This document shows, piece by piece, positions 1 through 7,675 of a stretch of 23,265 nt of DNA. This DNA comes from Thermoleophilia bacterium (GTDB lineage: Bacteria; Actinomycetota; Thermoleophilia; Gaiellales; Gaiellaceae). The notes below the pieces were generated by a model. It was given only the letters and a program-made list of their open reading frames with translations. It did not search any database and was not told the DNA's origin. Each line of letters opens with the position of its first letter. Position 1 is the stretch's first letter. The translations under genes and the position numbers were made by a program. The DNA lies in assembly GCA_013362295.1 (NCBI GenBank), contig JABFWJ010000364.1, positions 1 through 23,265 of the forward strand, read 5' to 3'.

Positions 1-57
1 GTGATCGTGCTCGCGGAGAAGGTCGTCGTCCGCCGGGCGCCGGAGCACGTGGCGTGA
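1..57 (+). CDS. C-terminal end of an upstream gene (partial)
   Basis: The first 57 bases read as an open frame of 18 codons ending in TGA at 55-57, with the start outside the window. The TGA overlaps the GTG start of the ABC ATPase gene as GTGA, the same tight coupling seen between the next genes, which is why I take it as a real gene end. The tail (ending RRAPEHVA) is too short to assign to a family. From its place it could be another step of the nucleobase pathway, but nothing in the sequence shows that. Confidence 0.45.
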   Translation: MIVLAEKVVVRRAPEHVA

Positions 58-851
58 ACGTCGTCTCGATCAACGGGCTGACGAAGACGTTCCCCAAGGG
101 AAACGTCACGGCGCTGCAGGGAATCGACCTGGAGATCGCGCCCGGGGAGTTCGTCTCGATGATCGGGCCGTCCGGATGTGGGAAGTCCACGCTCCTCCGC
201 GTGATCGGCGACCTGATCCAGCCGTCGGCGGGGACGATCGAGGTGAACGGCAAGAGCTCGCACCAGGCGCGGCTCGACCACGACTACGGGATGGTCTTCC
301 AGGACTCGGTGCTCTTCGACTGGCGCTCCGTCGCGAAGAACGTCTCGCTCCCGCTCGAGATGCTCGGCTGGGAGCGCAGCAAGCGCAAGGGCCGCGTCGA
401 CGAGATGCTGCGGGTCGTCGAGCTGCAGGGCTTCGGCGACCACTACCCGTGGCAGCTGTCGGGAGGCATGCAGATGCGCGTCGCGATCGCCCGCGCGCTC
501 GCGTTCGAGCCGGCGCTGCTGCTGATGGACGAGCCGTTCGGCGCGCTCGACGAGATGACGCGCGAGCGATTGAACATCGAGTTGCTCGAGCTGTGGCGGC
601 GCATGGAGTCGACGATCGTGTTCGTCACGCACTCGATCTCGGAAGCGGTGTTCCTCTCGACACGCGTGGTCGTGATGAGCCCGCGCCCGGGCCGCATCGC
701 CGGTCTCGTCAACATCGACCTCCCGCAGCCGCGATCGGTCGACACGCGCGAAGACCCACGCTACTTCGAGCACGTCACCGAGGTGCGTGAGCTGCTGCGA
801 GGCGTCGGCGCGGACGAGCACGGCTCCGTGCTCGCGGAGGAGACGGCGTAG
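54..851 (+). CDS. ABC transporter ATP-binding protein (SsuB/TauB type)
   Basis: Cytoplasmic ATPase of a nitrate/sulfonate/taurine-type importer, 265 aa. All nucleotide-binding motifs are visible: Walker A GPSGCGKST at residues 38-46, Q-loop Q83 in MVFQDS, signature LSGGM at 135-139, Walker B LLLMDE at 155-160 followed by the D-loop GALD, and switch histidine H193 in FVTHS. Length is normal for the family. The GTG start overlaps the preceding stop by 4 bp, and the stop at 849-851 abuts the permease ATG, so the importer genes are translationally coupled. The substrate cannot be read from the ATPase; the neighbouring dihydropyrimidinase and deaminases suggest a pyrimidine or related ring compound (inference). 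Confidence 0.95.
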   Translation: MNVVSINGLTKTFPKGNVTALQGIDLEIAPGEFVSMIGPSGCGKSTLLRVIGDLIQPSAGTIEVNGKSSHQARLDHDYGMVFQDSVLFDWRSVAKNVSLPLEMLGWERSKRKGRVDEMLRVVELQGFGDHYPWQLSGGMQMRVAIARALAFEPALLLMDEPFGALDEMTRERLNIELLELWRRMESTIVFVTHSISEAVFLSTRVVVMSPRPGRIAGLVNIDLPQPRSVDTREDPRYFEHVTEVRELLRGVGADEHGSVLAEETA

Positions 852-1676
852 ATGGCTGTCGTCGCCCAACCGACGCCGCGCGGGACCGTCGCGGCGTCCG
901 TGCGCACGAAGGCCGGCGACTGGGTGCCGGCGATCGTCGTCTTCTTCCTAGCGATCGTCGTCTGGCAGCTCGCGATCGACGCCTTCAACATCCAGAAGTT
1001 CCTGCTGCCGAAGCCGGGCGCGATCGTCTCGGCGTTCTGGACGCAGCGCTCGGCCCTCTGGAGCGCCGGCTGGCTGACGCTGAAGGAAGCGCTCGGCGGC
1101 TTCGCGATCGGGTCGGGGCTCGGCATCGTGATGGCGATCGTGCTGGCGCGCTTCCGGCGGCTCGGCGACGCGCTGATGCCGATCGCGATCGCCGCGAACG
1201 CGGTCCCGATCATCGCGTTCTCGCCGATCTTCAACGCCTGGTTCGATCCGCTGTCACCGGCGCCGAGGATGGCGACGGCAGGCGTCCTGTGCTTCTTCCC
1301 GGTGCTCGTCAACACGCTGCGCGGGCTCACGTCGGTGCGGCCGGCGCAGGTCGACCTGATGCGCTCCTACGCGGCGAGCGAGCTCGACATCTTCCGCCGC
1401 GTCCGCGTTCCGACCGCGCTTCCCTTCGTGTTCTCGGCATTGAAAGTCGCAACCGTCCTCGCGATGATCGGGGCCATCGTGAGCGACTACTTCGGGACGT
1501 TCGGCTCGCTCGGGATCACGATCAAGAACTCCGTCTCGCTCTTCGACTTCGAGACGGCCTGGGCGGCGATCCTCACCGCCAGCATCCTCGGCGTGCTGCT
1601 CTACGTCGCCGTCTCGCTCGTGGAGCGATACACCCTCCAGTGGGACCCAACCCGTCAGGAAAGGGGTAATGCATGA
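852..1676 (+). CDS. ABC transporter permease (SsuC/TauC type)
   Basis: Inner-membrane subunit of the importer, 274 aa, belonging to the binding-protein-dependent permease family. Hydrophobic segments lie around residues 26-45, 80-98, 108-128, 140-156, 190-215 and 235-255. The cytoplasmic EAA-type coupling loop sits near 173-190 (AASELDIFRRVRVPTALP), where it would contact the ATPase. The start directly follows the ATPase stop, and the TGA overlaps the ATG of the binding-protein gene as ATGA. Length and motif order are standard. It probably forms a homodimeric channel with the ATPase encoded at 54-851 and the receptor at 1673-2788. Confidence 0.94.
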   Translation: MAVVAQPTPRGTVAASVRTKAGDWVPAIVVFFLAIVVWQLAIDAFNIQKFLLPKPGAIVSAFWTQRSALWSAGWLTLKEALGGFAIGSGLGIVMAIVLARFRRLGDALMPIAIAANAVPIIAFSPIFNAWFDPLSPAPRMATAGVLCFFPVLVNTLRGLTSVRPAQVDLMRSYAASELDIFRRVRVPTALPFVFSALKVATVLAMIGAIVSDYFGTFGSLGITIKNSVSLFDFETAWAAILTASILGVLLYVAVSLVERYTLQWDPTRQERGNA

Positions 1677-2788
1677 AGAGAAGGACCCTCCTCGCCCTCG
1701 GGGCGATCATCGTCGTCGGGGCTGCTGCGACGGCGGCTCTCGGCATGTCGCGCGCGCAGGCTGCGCCGAAGCTCACCAAGGTGACGCTGCAGCTCAAGTG
1801 GGTGACGCAGTCGCAGTTCGCGGGGTACTACGCGGCGGTCGCGAAGGGCTACTACAAGAACGCGGGGCTCGACGTGACGCTGAAGGTCGGCGGCCCCGAC
1901 ATCACGCCGGAGCAGACCGTGCTGGGCGGCCAGGCGCAGTTCGGTCTCGACTGGCTCCCGAACCTCTTCGCCACACGCGAGAAGGGCGGCAAGATCGTCT
2001 CGATCGCGCAGGTGTTCGCGCGCTCCGGGATGACCGAGCTGACGTGGAAGGACTCCCGCATCACGTCGATCGCGAAGATGCGCGGCAAGAAGGTCGGCGT
2101 CTGGTGCTGCGGCAACCAGCCCGAGCTCTTCGCGGCGCTGAACAAGAACGGCATCAACCCGGCCAAGTCGAGCCAGGTCCGGATCGTCAACCAGCCGTTC
2201 GACATGAACCTGTTCCTGCAGCGGAAGATCGACGCAGCCGCGGCGATGACCTACAACGAGCTCGCCCAGGTGCTCGAGACGAAGAACCCGAAGACCGGCA
2301 AGCTCTACACGCTGAACGACCTCAACGTCTTCAAGATGGCGAGCCCGCAGGTCGGGACTGGAATGCTCGAGGACAACATCTTCACCACCGAGAAGTACCT
2401 GAACGACCCGGCGAACAAGACGACGATCGTCAACTTCCTCAAGGCGTCGTTCCAGGGGTGGATCTTCTGCCGCGATCACGTCGCCGACTGCACGAGCATC
2501 GTCCTCAAGAACGGGACGGCTCTCGGTCACGGCCACCAGCTCTGGCAGATGAACGAGATCAACAAGCTCGTGTGGCCGAACACGAGCGGCATCGGGCACG
2601 TGCCGCCCAAGGCGGTCAACTCGACGGCGCTGATCGCGAAGACCTACGGCGTCATCAAGAAGCTTCCGAAGGGCGCGGTCACCTACCAGTACACCGACCA
2701 GGCCCTGAACCAGCTCAAGGGGTCGACTGACATCTACGGCACGAAGTTCAAGCCGATCTCGGTCAAGGTGACACCGGGCGGCAAGTAG
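1673..2788 (+). CDS. NMT1/THI5-like ABC substrate-binding protein
   Basis: Secreted receptor of the importer, 371 aa. It begins with a signal peptide (MKRR, a hydrophobic stretch to about residue 24, and a likely signal peptidase I site after AQA at 28-30). No lipobox cysteine is visible. The mature part has the NMT1/THI5 hallmarks: LKW near 41-43, a GYYAA..KGYYK segment near 51-62, and KVGVWCCGN at 140-148. The Cys145-Cys146 pair sits about where the family's ligand-facing turn lies. In fungal THI5 this general region carries a cysteine-rich motif, but bacterial relatives are transporters for HMP-like pyrimidines, riboflavin precursors and other rings. Linkage to a dihydropyrimidinase suggests a pyrimidine or hydantoin ligand; this is inference. 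Confidence 0.9.
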   Translation: MKRRTLLALGAIIVVGAAATAALGMSRAQAAPKLTKVTLQLKWVTQSQFAGYYAAVAKGYYKNAGLDVTLKVGGPDITPEQTVLGGQAQFGLDWLPNLFATREKGGKIVSIAQVFARSGMTELTWKDSRITSIAKMRGKKVGVWCCGNQPELFAALNKNGINPAKSSQVRIVNQPFDMNLFLQRKIDAAAAMTYNELAQVLETKNPKTGKLYTLNDLNVFKMASPQVGTGMLEDNIFTTEKYLNDPANKTTIVNFLKASFQGWIFCRDHVADCTSIVLKNGTALGHGHQLWQMNEINKLVWPNTSGIGHVPPKAVNSTALIAKTYGVIKKLPKGAVTYQYTDQALNQLKGSTDIYGTKFKPISVKVTPGGK

Positions 2789-2800
2789 GACGAGAACGCT

Positions 2801-2834
2801 CGAACCTGGTTCGCCCACGGGCGAACCAGGTTCG
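2801..2834 (+). promoter_or_regulatory. Paired 13-bp dyads / long stem-loop upstream of dihydropyrimidinase
   Basis: Two odd palindromes of the form CGAACC-N-GGTTCG occur at 2801-2813 (centre T) and 2822-2834 (centre A), 21 bp apart centre to centre. The two together also form one long inverted repeat of 16-base arms around a 2-base centre. There is no following T-run, so a classical terminator is not obvious. As DNA, the in-phase spacing looks like a double operator 20 bp before the start at 2855. As RNA, it would be a stable intercistronic hairpin downstream of the highly expressed receptor gene. The sequence alone does not decide between them. Confidence 0.55.
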
Positions 2835-2854
2835 GCGCGAGGAAGGAGTTTCGA

Positions 2855-4270
2855 ATGTCCGTGTTGATCAAGGGTGGCCGCGTCATCACCGCGGCGGACG
2901 ACTACGTCGCCGACGTCTTCATCGAGGGTGAGCGCATCTCCCTGATCGGCGAGTCGCTGGACGTCTCCGCGGACAAGGTGATCGACGCGAGCGGCAAGTA
3001 CGTCCTGCCGGGCGCCGTCGACCCGCACACGCACCTCGAGATGCCGTGGCGCGGCGAGACGACGATCGACGACTTCGAGTCCGGCCACACCGCCGCCGCG
3101 TTCGGCGGCACGACGACGCACGTCGACTTCTGCATCCAGGGCAAGGGGCAGACGTTCGGCGACGCGCTCGAGGCCTGGCACGCCAAACGTGAAGGAAAGG
3201 CGCTCATCGACAACGGCTTCCACATCGCCGTCACGGACCTCCGCGAGGGCGGCACGCTCGAGGAGCTCGCGCGCCTTCCCGAGGACCACGGCGTGACCTC
3301 GTACAAGCTCTTCATGGCGTACAAGGACTCGCTGATGGTCGACGACGAGACGCTGTTCAAGACGATGCAGGTCGCAGCCGAGACGGGCGCGCTCGTGATG
3401 GTGCACGCCGAGAACGGCGACGCGATCGAGGTGCTGATGACCCAGGCGGTCGAGGCCGGCAACGTGGAGCCGAGGTTTCACGCGCTCACCCGCCCGCCGG
3501 AGCTCGAGGGCGAGGCGACGAACCGCGCAATCCAGCTGGCACGCGTCGCAGGGTCACCGCTGTACGTCGTGCACGTCTCGTGCAAGGAGTCGGCGGAGCC
3601 GATCGCGATCGCGCGCGAGAAAGGCTGGGACGTCTACGGCGAGACGTGTACGCAGTACTTCTTCGTCGACCAGTCGTTCCTCGACCGCCCCGACTTCGAG
3701 GGCGCGAAGTACGTCTACACGCCGCCGCCCCGCCCGAAGGACAATCAAGAGGTGCTGTGGAACGCCGTGCGGACGAACGTCCTGCAGGCGATCTCGACCG
3801 ACCACTGCGCGTACCTGTTCAAGGGGCAGAAGGACGCCGGGCTGCACGACTTCCGGCAGATCCCGAACGGCGCGCCGGGGCTGGAGAACCGGCTGCACAT
3901 GATCCACCACTTCGGCGTGCGCGAGGGGCGGATCTCCTTGAACCGCATGGTCGAGCTGCTCTGCACGAACCCGGCGAAGCTCTTCGGGCTCTACCCGCGG
4001 AAGGGCACGCTCGCCGTCGGCTCGGACGCCGACGTGGTCGTCTTCGACCCGGAGAAGACCGTGACGATCTCCGCCTCCACCCACCACTCGAGGTCGGACT
4101 ACAACCTCTTCGAGGGGACGGAGGTGACGGGCTCGCCCGAGGTCGTCCTGCTGCGCGGGAGCGTCCTCGTCGAGGGCGACCGGTTGCTGGCCAAGCCCGG
4201 CAGCGGGCAGTTCGTCAAGCGCGCCAAGTTCGGCGAGGAGCTCAAGCCCGCGGCGCTCGCGGCCGCATAG
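2855..4270 (+). CDS. hydA: Dihydropyrimidinase / D-hydantoinase
   Basis: Cytoplasmic binuclear metal cyclic amidohydrolase, 471 aa, opening the ring of 5,6-dihydrouracil or dihydrothymine (and hydantoins) to N-carbamoyl-beta-amino acids. The full ligand set is present at the expected spacing: H58 and H60 (DPHTH), the lysine to be carboxylated K151 (SYKLFMAYK), H184 (VHAENGD), H240 (VVHVSCKES) and D316 (STDHC). The ATG at 2855 has a good ribosome binding site (GGAAGGAG just upstream) and lies 66 nt after the importer receptor gene, with the paired dyads between. TDHCAY replaces the more usual TDHCPF, a small change next to the metal site. Dihydropyrimidinase fits the context better than allantoinase or dihydroorotase. 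Confidence 0.93.
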   Translation: MSVLIKGGRVITAADDYVADVFIEGERISLIGESLDVSADKVIDASGKYVLPGAVDPHTHLEMPWRGETTIDDFESGHTAAAFGGTTTHVDFCIQGKGQTFGDALEAWHAKREGKALIDNGFHIAVTDLREGGTLEELARLPEDHGVTSYKLFMAYKDSLMVDDETLFKTMQVAAETGALVMVHAENGDAIEVLMTQAVEAGNVEPRFHALTRPPELEGEATNRAIQLARVAGSPLYVVHVSCKESAEPIAIAREKGWDVYGETCTQYFFVDQSFLDRPDFEGAKYVYTPPPRPKDNQEVLWNAVRTNVLQAISTDHCAYLFKGQKDAGLHDFRQIPNGAPGLENRLHMIHHFGVREGRISLNRMVELLCTNPAKLFGLYPRKGTLAVGSDADVVVFDPEKTVTISASTHHSRSDYNLFEGTEVTGSPEVVLLRGSVLVEGDRLLAKPGSGQFVKRAKFGEELKPAALAAA

Positions 4271-4275
4271 GCGAC

Positions 4276-4313
4276 GAGGGCCGGGGGCGGCTCCGGCCGT
4301 CCCCCCGGCCCTC
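4276..4313 (+). terminator. Strong GC-rich stem-loop after dihydropyrimidinase
   Basis: A perfect 12-bp inverted repeat (GAGGGCCGGGGG at 4276-4287 with its complement at 4302-4313) around a 14-base loop follows the hydA stop by five bases. There is no clear U-tract, as is common for actinobacterial terminators. It probably ends or attenuates the importer-hydA transcript, so the permease gene at 4366 would need its own promoter. A TAATCT hexamer at 4330-4335 could be its -10. Confidence 0.6.
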
Positions 4314-4365
4314 ACGCCGACCGGCGTCGTAATCTCGGTGCATCTCGCACAATCGAGGAGGCAGG

Positions 4366-5907
4366 ATGTCGGATACGCACGTGCACGAGATCGCGACTGA
4401 CGTCGACGATTTTCGTGAAGACCTCGCGTTCGAGCGCAGGGAGCTCGAGGCGTCGATCGAGCACGACTACTCGACGACGATCGTCCCGCTCGACCACCGG
4501 CGGCCGATGTGGCACTTCATGGGACTCTGGACGACGTTCGTCGCCGGCTTCTCCTACATGGTGCTCGGCTTCGAGATCTACGGCGGCGGCTTCAGCCTCG
4601 CCAAGACGGTGTTCGTCACGATTCTCGGCTACGCGATCTACGTCGCGTACGCGATGGTCGGGTCGTACCTCGGGTCGCGGACGGGGCAGACCCACGCGCT
4701 CCTGACGCGTTCCGTGTTCGGCCGACTCGGCTCCGGGATCGTCTCGCTCTTCGTCCTGATCGCGCCGCTCGGCTGGGTCGGGTTCCAGGCCGGGCTGCTC
4801 GCGCAGCTGTGGCACGGCTTCTACGGCTGGGGGCACGTCGAGGCGATCACGATCGTCCTCGCGGCCGTGATGATCCTCAACAACCTCTTCGGGTTCACGG
4901 GGATCAGCGTCTTCGCGCGCTATCTCGTGACGCCGATCCTGATCGTGTGGTGCATCTACATGGTCGCGAAGGGGTTCATCGCGGACGGCGGCAACCTCGG
5001 CGGCTCGCCGGCCGGGTCGCTGCCCTTCTGGGTCGCGGTCGTCGCGGTGATCGGCTTCTCGATGTGGGGCAACGAGCCGGACTTCTGGCGCTACGGCAGG
5101 CCGCGCTTCGCCTGGCCGCTGCCGACCTACGCCTTCGCGCTCGTCTGGTTCCTCCTCTTCACGATGGCGGGCTGGATGATGGCGAAGCTCGCCGGCGGCC
5201 CGGACAACGCGTTCAACTTCAGCGTGCACTACTCGCTGTTCGGCGTCTTCTTCCTCGCGTTCATCATCGCGACGATCGGCCAGTTCGCGATCAACGACGG
5301 CAACTACTACGAATCGGTCAACGCGGGGCAGAACCTGATCGGCAACGTGCCGGGCTGGCGCCGCATCTACACGTGCCTGATCGTGGCGGCCGGCGGCGCG
5401 CTCGCGGGCTACCTCGTGAACTACAAGTTCGTCAACGGCTGGTTCGACGTCGCGACGTTCCTCGCGATCACCGTGCCGTGCGCGACGACGATCATGGCGG
5501 TCGACCACTTCCTGCTGCCGCGCTGGTTCAGGATCTCGCGGCCGCTCGACGCGGTGCCGGCGTGGGAGCAGACGCGGCTCGCGAACTGGCCGGCGATCGT
5601 CGCGCTGCTCGTCGCGGTCGGGTACGGCGCGATCGCGAGCGCGATCCTGCCGGGCAGCCTGAACGTCTACGACTCGGCGCGGAACTGGGGGCCGATCCCG
5701 CTCGAGTGCTGGCTGATCGCGGGCGTGCTCTACGCGGGGCTCGTCGCCGTCAGCCGGACGGCGGACGTGCGCGAGCTCCTCGGGTTCCCGCACTCGCTCG
5801 ACAACCGGCCGTTCGAATCCGATGCCGTGATCGACGTCGCCCGCGGCGGCACACCGTTGCCTGCGGGGATCGCGGGCGCCGCGGTGATGGAGCCGACGGA
5901 CAGCTGA
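4366..5907 (+). CDS. NCS1 family nucleobase permease
   Basis: Cation-coupled inner-membrane importer of the NCS1 family (cytosine, uracil, allantoin, hydantoin), 513 aa with about 12 hydrophobic segments after a charged cytosolic N-terminus of about 50 residues. Recognisable family features are the first helix with GLWTTF..GFSYM near 53-65, the aromatic/glutamine substrate region GWVGFQ at 136-141, and GNEPDFWRYGRP at 235-246. The ATG is preceded by GAGGAGG at good distance. It lies between dihydropyrimidinase and a deaminase and so gives a second uptake route next to the ABC importer. The precise substrate is not decided by the sequence; cytosine or uracil is favoured by the nearby CodA homologue. 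Confidence 0.92.
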   Translation: MSDTHVHEIATDVDDFREDLAFERRELEASIEHDYSTTIVPLDHRRPMWHFMGLWTTFVAGFSYMVLGFEIYGGGFSLAKTVFVTILGYAIYVAYAMVGSYLGSRTGQTHALLTRSVFGRLGSGIVSLFVLIAPLGWVGFQAGLLAQLWHGFYGWGHVEAITIVLAAVMILNNLFGFTGISVFARYLVTPILIVWCIYMVAKGFIADGGNLGGSPAGSLPFWVAVVAVIGFSMWGNEPDFWRYGRPRFAWPLPTYAFALVWFLLFTMAGWMMAKLAGGPDNAFNFSVHYSLFGVFFLAFIIATIGQFAINDGNYYESVNAGQNLIGNVPGWRRIYTCLIVAAGGALAGYLVNYKFVNGWFDVATFLAITVPCATTIMAVDHFLLPRWFRISRPLDAVPAWEQTRLANWPAIVALLVAVGYGAIASAILPGSLNVYDSARNWGPIPLECWLIAGVLYAGLVAVSRTADVRELLGFPHSLDNRPFESDAVIDVARGGTPLPAGIAGAAVMEPTDS

Positions 5908-7373
5908 TCGTCCTCCGGAACGGGCTCGTCGACGTCGGCGCGGGTCACTTCGACCGCGCCGACGTCGTCGTGGACGAGGGACGGATCGTCTCCGTCGGAG
6001 TTAGTGTTGAGTCAACACAAAGTGGGGTCGTGGACTGCACGCGGTTCGCGGTCGTGCCCGGCATGGTCAATGCGCACGCCCACTCGAACGAGAACTGGTT
6101 CCGCGGGCTCTGGGACAACCTGCCGCTCGAGCCGTGGATGCTCTTCTCGTACCCGGTGCTCGCCGCGCCGCGGCAGTCGGCGGAAGAGATCTATGTGCGC
6201 ACGCTGCTCGGCGGGATCGAAATGCTGCGCTCGGGCGCGACGACGGTCGTCGACTTCCTCTATGACACCGACGACGCGCTCGAGCCGGTCGTGCGGGCGT
6301 ACCGCGACCTCGGCCTGCGCGCGCTGATCGCGATCGGGATGGGCGACCGGGCCTACCACGAGACCGTCGTCCTCGACGAGGGGCTCGTGTCGCGATCGCT
6401 GATCGAGCGTCTCGAGCGCGAGAAGCCGCCTTCGTGGGACGAGTGGGCCGACCTGACGCGGGACGCGGTCGAGCGCTTCCACCGGCCGGAGGAGGGGATC
6501 TCGATCTGCCCCGCCCCGTCGGGCCCGCAGCGCTGCACGGATGAGCTGCTCGCCGGCTGCGCCGCGCTCGCCGAAGAGCTCGACCTGATGATCCACATCC
6601 ACGTGCTCGAGACGCGGATGCAGGCCGTGTCCGGGCGGCGGATGTACGGCCGCACGCTTCCCGAGCACATGGATTCGATCGGCTTCCTGTCGCCGCGCGT
6701 CTGCTTCGAGCACGGCGTCTGGCTGACGCCGTCGGACATCGAGCTGGTGCGCGACCGCGGCGTCACGATCGTGCACAACCCGGTGTCGAACATGAAGCTC
6801 GGCTCGGGCATCGCACCGGTGCCGGAGCTGCTGAGACACGGCGTCAACGTCGCGCTCGGCACCGACGGCATGTCCTCGAACGACGGCAACGACATGTTCG
6901 CGACGCTCAAGACGGCCGCGCTGTTGCACAAGCTGTTGGAGATCGACTACGAGGAGTGGCTCGGTGCGGCGCAGACGTGGGCGCTCGCGACGACCGGCGG
7001 CGCGACCGCGGCGGGCGACCGCGAAGGCCTCGGCGCGATCGAGGCCGGCCGTCGTGCGGACCTCGTGCTGCTCGATCTCGAATCGATCGTCTTCACGCCG
7101 CTCAACGACCCACTGCGACAGCTGGCCCTAGGCTCGACGACGCTCGCCGTCGACTCGGTGCTGGTCGGCGGTGAATGGCGTGTGCGCGACAGGCGCGTGA
7201 CCGGCATCGACGAGACGGCCGTGCTCGCGGAGGGCCGCAGCCGCGGCGCGGAGGTCGTCGCGCGCCACGACGAAGGCTTCCGCATCGGCCAGGAGCTCCT
7301 CGCCTCCCTGCGGGCCGGCTGGCTCGAGGCGATGCGGACGGACGTCGGCGTCGAACGCAAGCTCAGGCCGTGA
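5904..7373 (+). CDS. Amidohydrolase, deaminase type (SsnA/TrzN/guanine deaminase-like)
   Basis: Mononuclear-metal amidohydrolase of the COG0402 deaminase group, 489 aa from the chosen start. Motifs: H58 and H60 in NAHAHSNEN, an IHIHVLET strand carrying the third histidine, FEHGVWL, the VHNPVSNMKLGSG segment and the catalytic aspartate in ALGTDG. These fit hydrolytic deamination or dechlorination of a ring amine (guanine, 8-oxoguanine, aminopyrimidine or triazine). No ATG, GTG or TTG lies in frame between the permease end and GTG at 5970. The conserved N-terminal beta segment (IVLRNGLV) begins right after CTG at 5904, which overlaps the permease TGA as CTGA with GGAG at 5889-5892. I therefore prefer the CTG start; GTG at 5970 would remove that strand. 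Substrate unknown, plausibly a nucleobase. Confidence 0.85.
   Translation: MIVLRNGLVDVGAGHFDRADVVVDEGRIVSVGVSVESTQSGVVDCTRFAVVPGMVNAHAHSNENWFRGLWDNLPLEPWMLFSYPVLAAPRQSAEEIYVRTLLGGIEMLRSGATTVVDFLYDTDDALEPVVRAYRDLGLRALIAIGMGDRAYHETVVLDEGLVSRSLIERLEREKPPSWDEWADLTRDAVERFHRPEEGISICPAPSGPQRCTDELLAGCAALAEELDLMIHIHVLETRMQAVSGRRMYGRTLPEHMDSIGFLSPRVCFEHGVWLTPSDIELVRDRGVTIVHNPVSNMKLGSGIAPVPELLRHGVNVALGTDGMSSNDGNDMFATLKTAALLHKLLEIDYEEWLGAAQTWALATTGGATAAGDREGLGAIEAGRRADLVLLDLESIVFTPLNDPLRQLALGSTTLAVDSVLVGGEWRVRDRRVTGIDETAVLAEGRSRGAEVVARHDEGFRIGQELLASLRAGWLEAMRTDVGVERKLRP
6004..6018. promoter_or_regulatory. Perfect 15-bp palindrome inside the amidohydrolase 5' region
   Basis: GTGTTGA-G-TCAACAC is a perfect odd palindrome in an AT-richer patch (about 6000-6023) of otherwise GC-rich coding sequence, about 100 bp into the amidohydrolase gene. 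The dyad size is typical of repressor sites such as those of GntR or TetR proteins. No regulator is encoded in the window and no second copy was found, so operator function is only a possibility. Confidence 0.25.
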
Positions 7374-7675
7374 GGCGCGAAAAGGCTCGACCTTGTTCGG
7401 ACGCGTCCCGCAGGGCCAAGGCCCGTCGCCAAACGACGTTCTCGGTGCGGCGCAGACCAAGGCGGCGAGCCGAAATGCCTGCGCCAAACGACGTAACGAA
7501 AGCGTGACGAACTTTCCACAAGGCGGCTCGCAGCGAGGCCGACGGACGTCGGGGGCCCTCGCTCCGCGACCAATGCTGAGGCCGTCTGGCCGAGACCCCC
7601 TGTCGAGGGATTTCCGGCCGTGAAGGTCCTGCTACGTTGCGGCACCTGTGAGCGTTGCCGCGCTCACGCCGCCCA
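7374..7675. other. 302-bp intergenic region between amidohydrolase and SGNH protein
   Basis: No convincing gene is present; open frames here are short and arginine/proline-rich without a ribosome site. It holds a 13-bp direct repeat pair (7427-7439 and 7482-7494), a short GGGCC-AA-GGCCC hairpin at 7413-7424, and CTCGACCTTGTTCG at 7386-7399, which resembles the dyad before hydA with one gap and one mismatch. A TACGTT hexamer at 7633-7638 could be a -10 for the downstream gene. GTGAGCG/CGCTCAC arms at 7648-7654 and 7661-7667 form a small hairpin just before its ATG. Confidence 0.5.
7427..7494. repeat. Pair of 13-bp direct repeats
   Basis: The sequence CGCCAAACGACGT occurs exactly at 7427-7439 and 7482-7494, 55 bp apart start to start, in the noncoding spacer upstream of the SGNH protein gene. 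It could be a duplicated protein-binding site or chance. No longer duplication surrounds it. Confidence 0.5.

Noticed and set aside
1655..3481. 608-codon reverse-strand frame opposite the binding protein and dihydropyrimidinase
   Set aside because: Valine/arginine/leucine repeats with no motif, fully covered by two confident genes.
4509..5903. Open frame through the permease continuing into the amidohydrolase, suggesting a 954-residue fusion
   Set aside because: The part overlapping the permease is low-complexity arginine-rich translation in another frame; the permease frame has clear membrane segments. Only the part from about 5904 is a real protein.
7427..7494. Direct repeat as start of a CRISPR array or insertion target duplication
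   Set aside because: Only two 13-bp copies, no third unit, no cas genes, and no transposase or inverted ends around them.
7393..7623. Possible 76-residue protein in the intergenic region
   Set aside because: No ribosome site, biased basic composition, no resemblance to a known family; treated as noncoding.
7655..7675. TTG start giving a longer SGNH protein
   Set aside because: Adds an arginine-rich stretch before a clean signal peptide that begins at ATG 7676.
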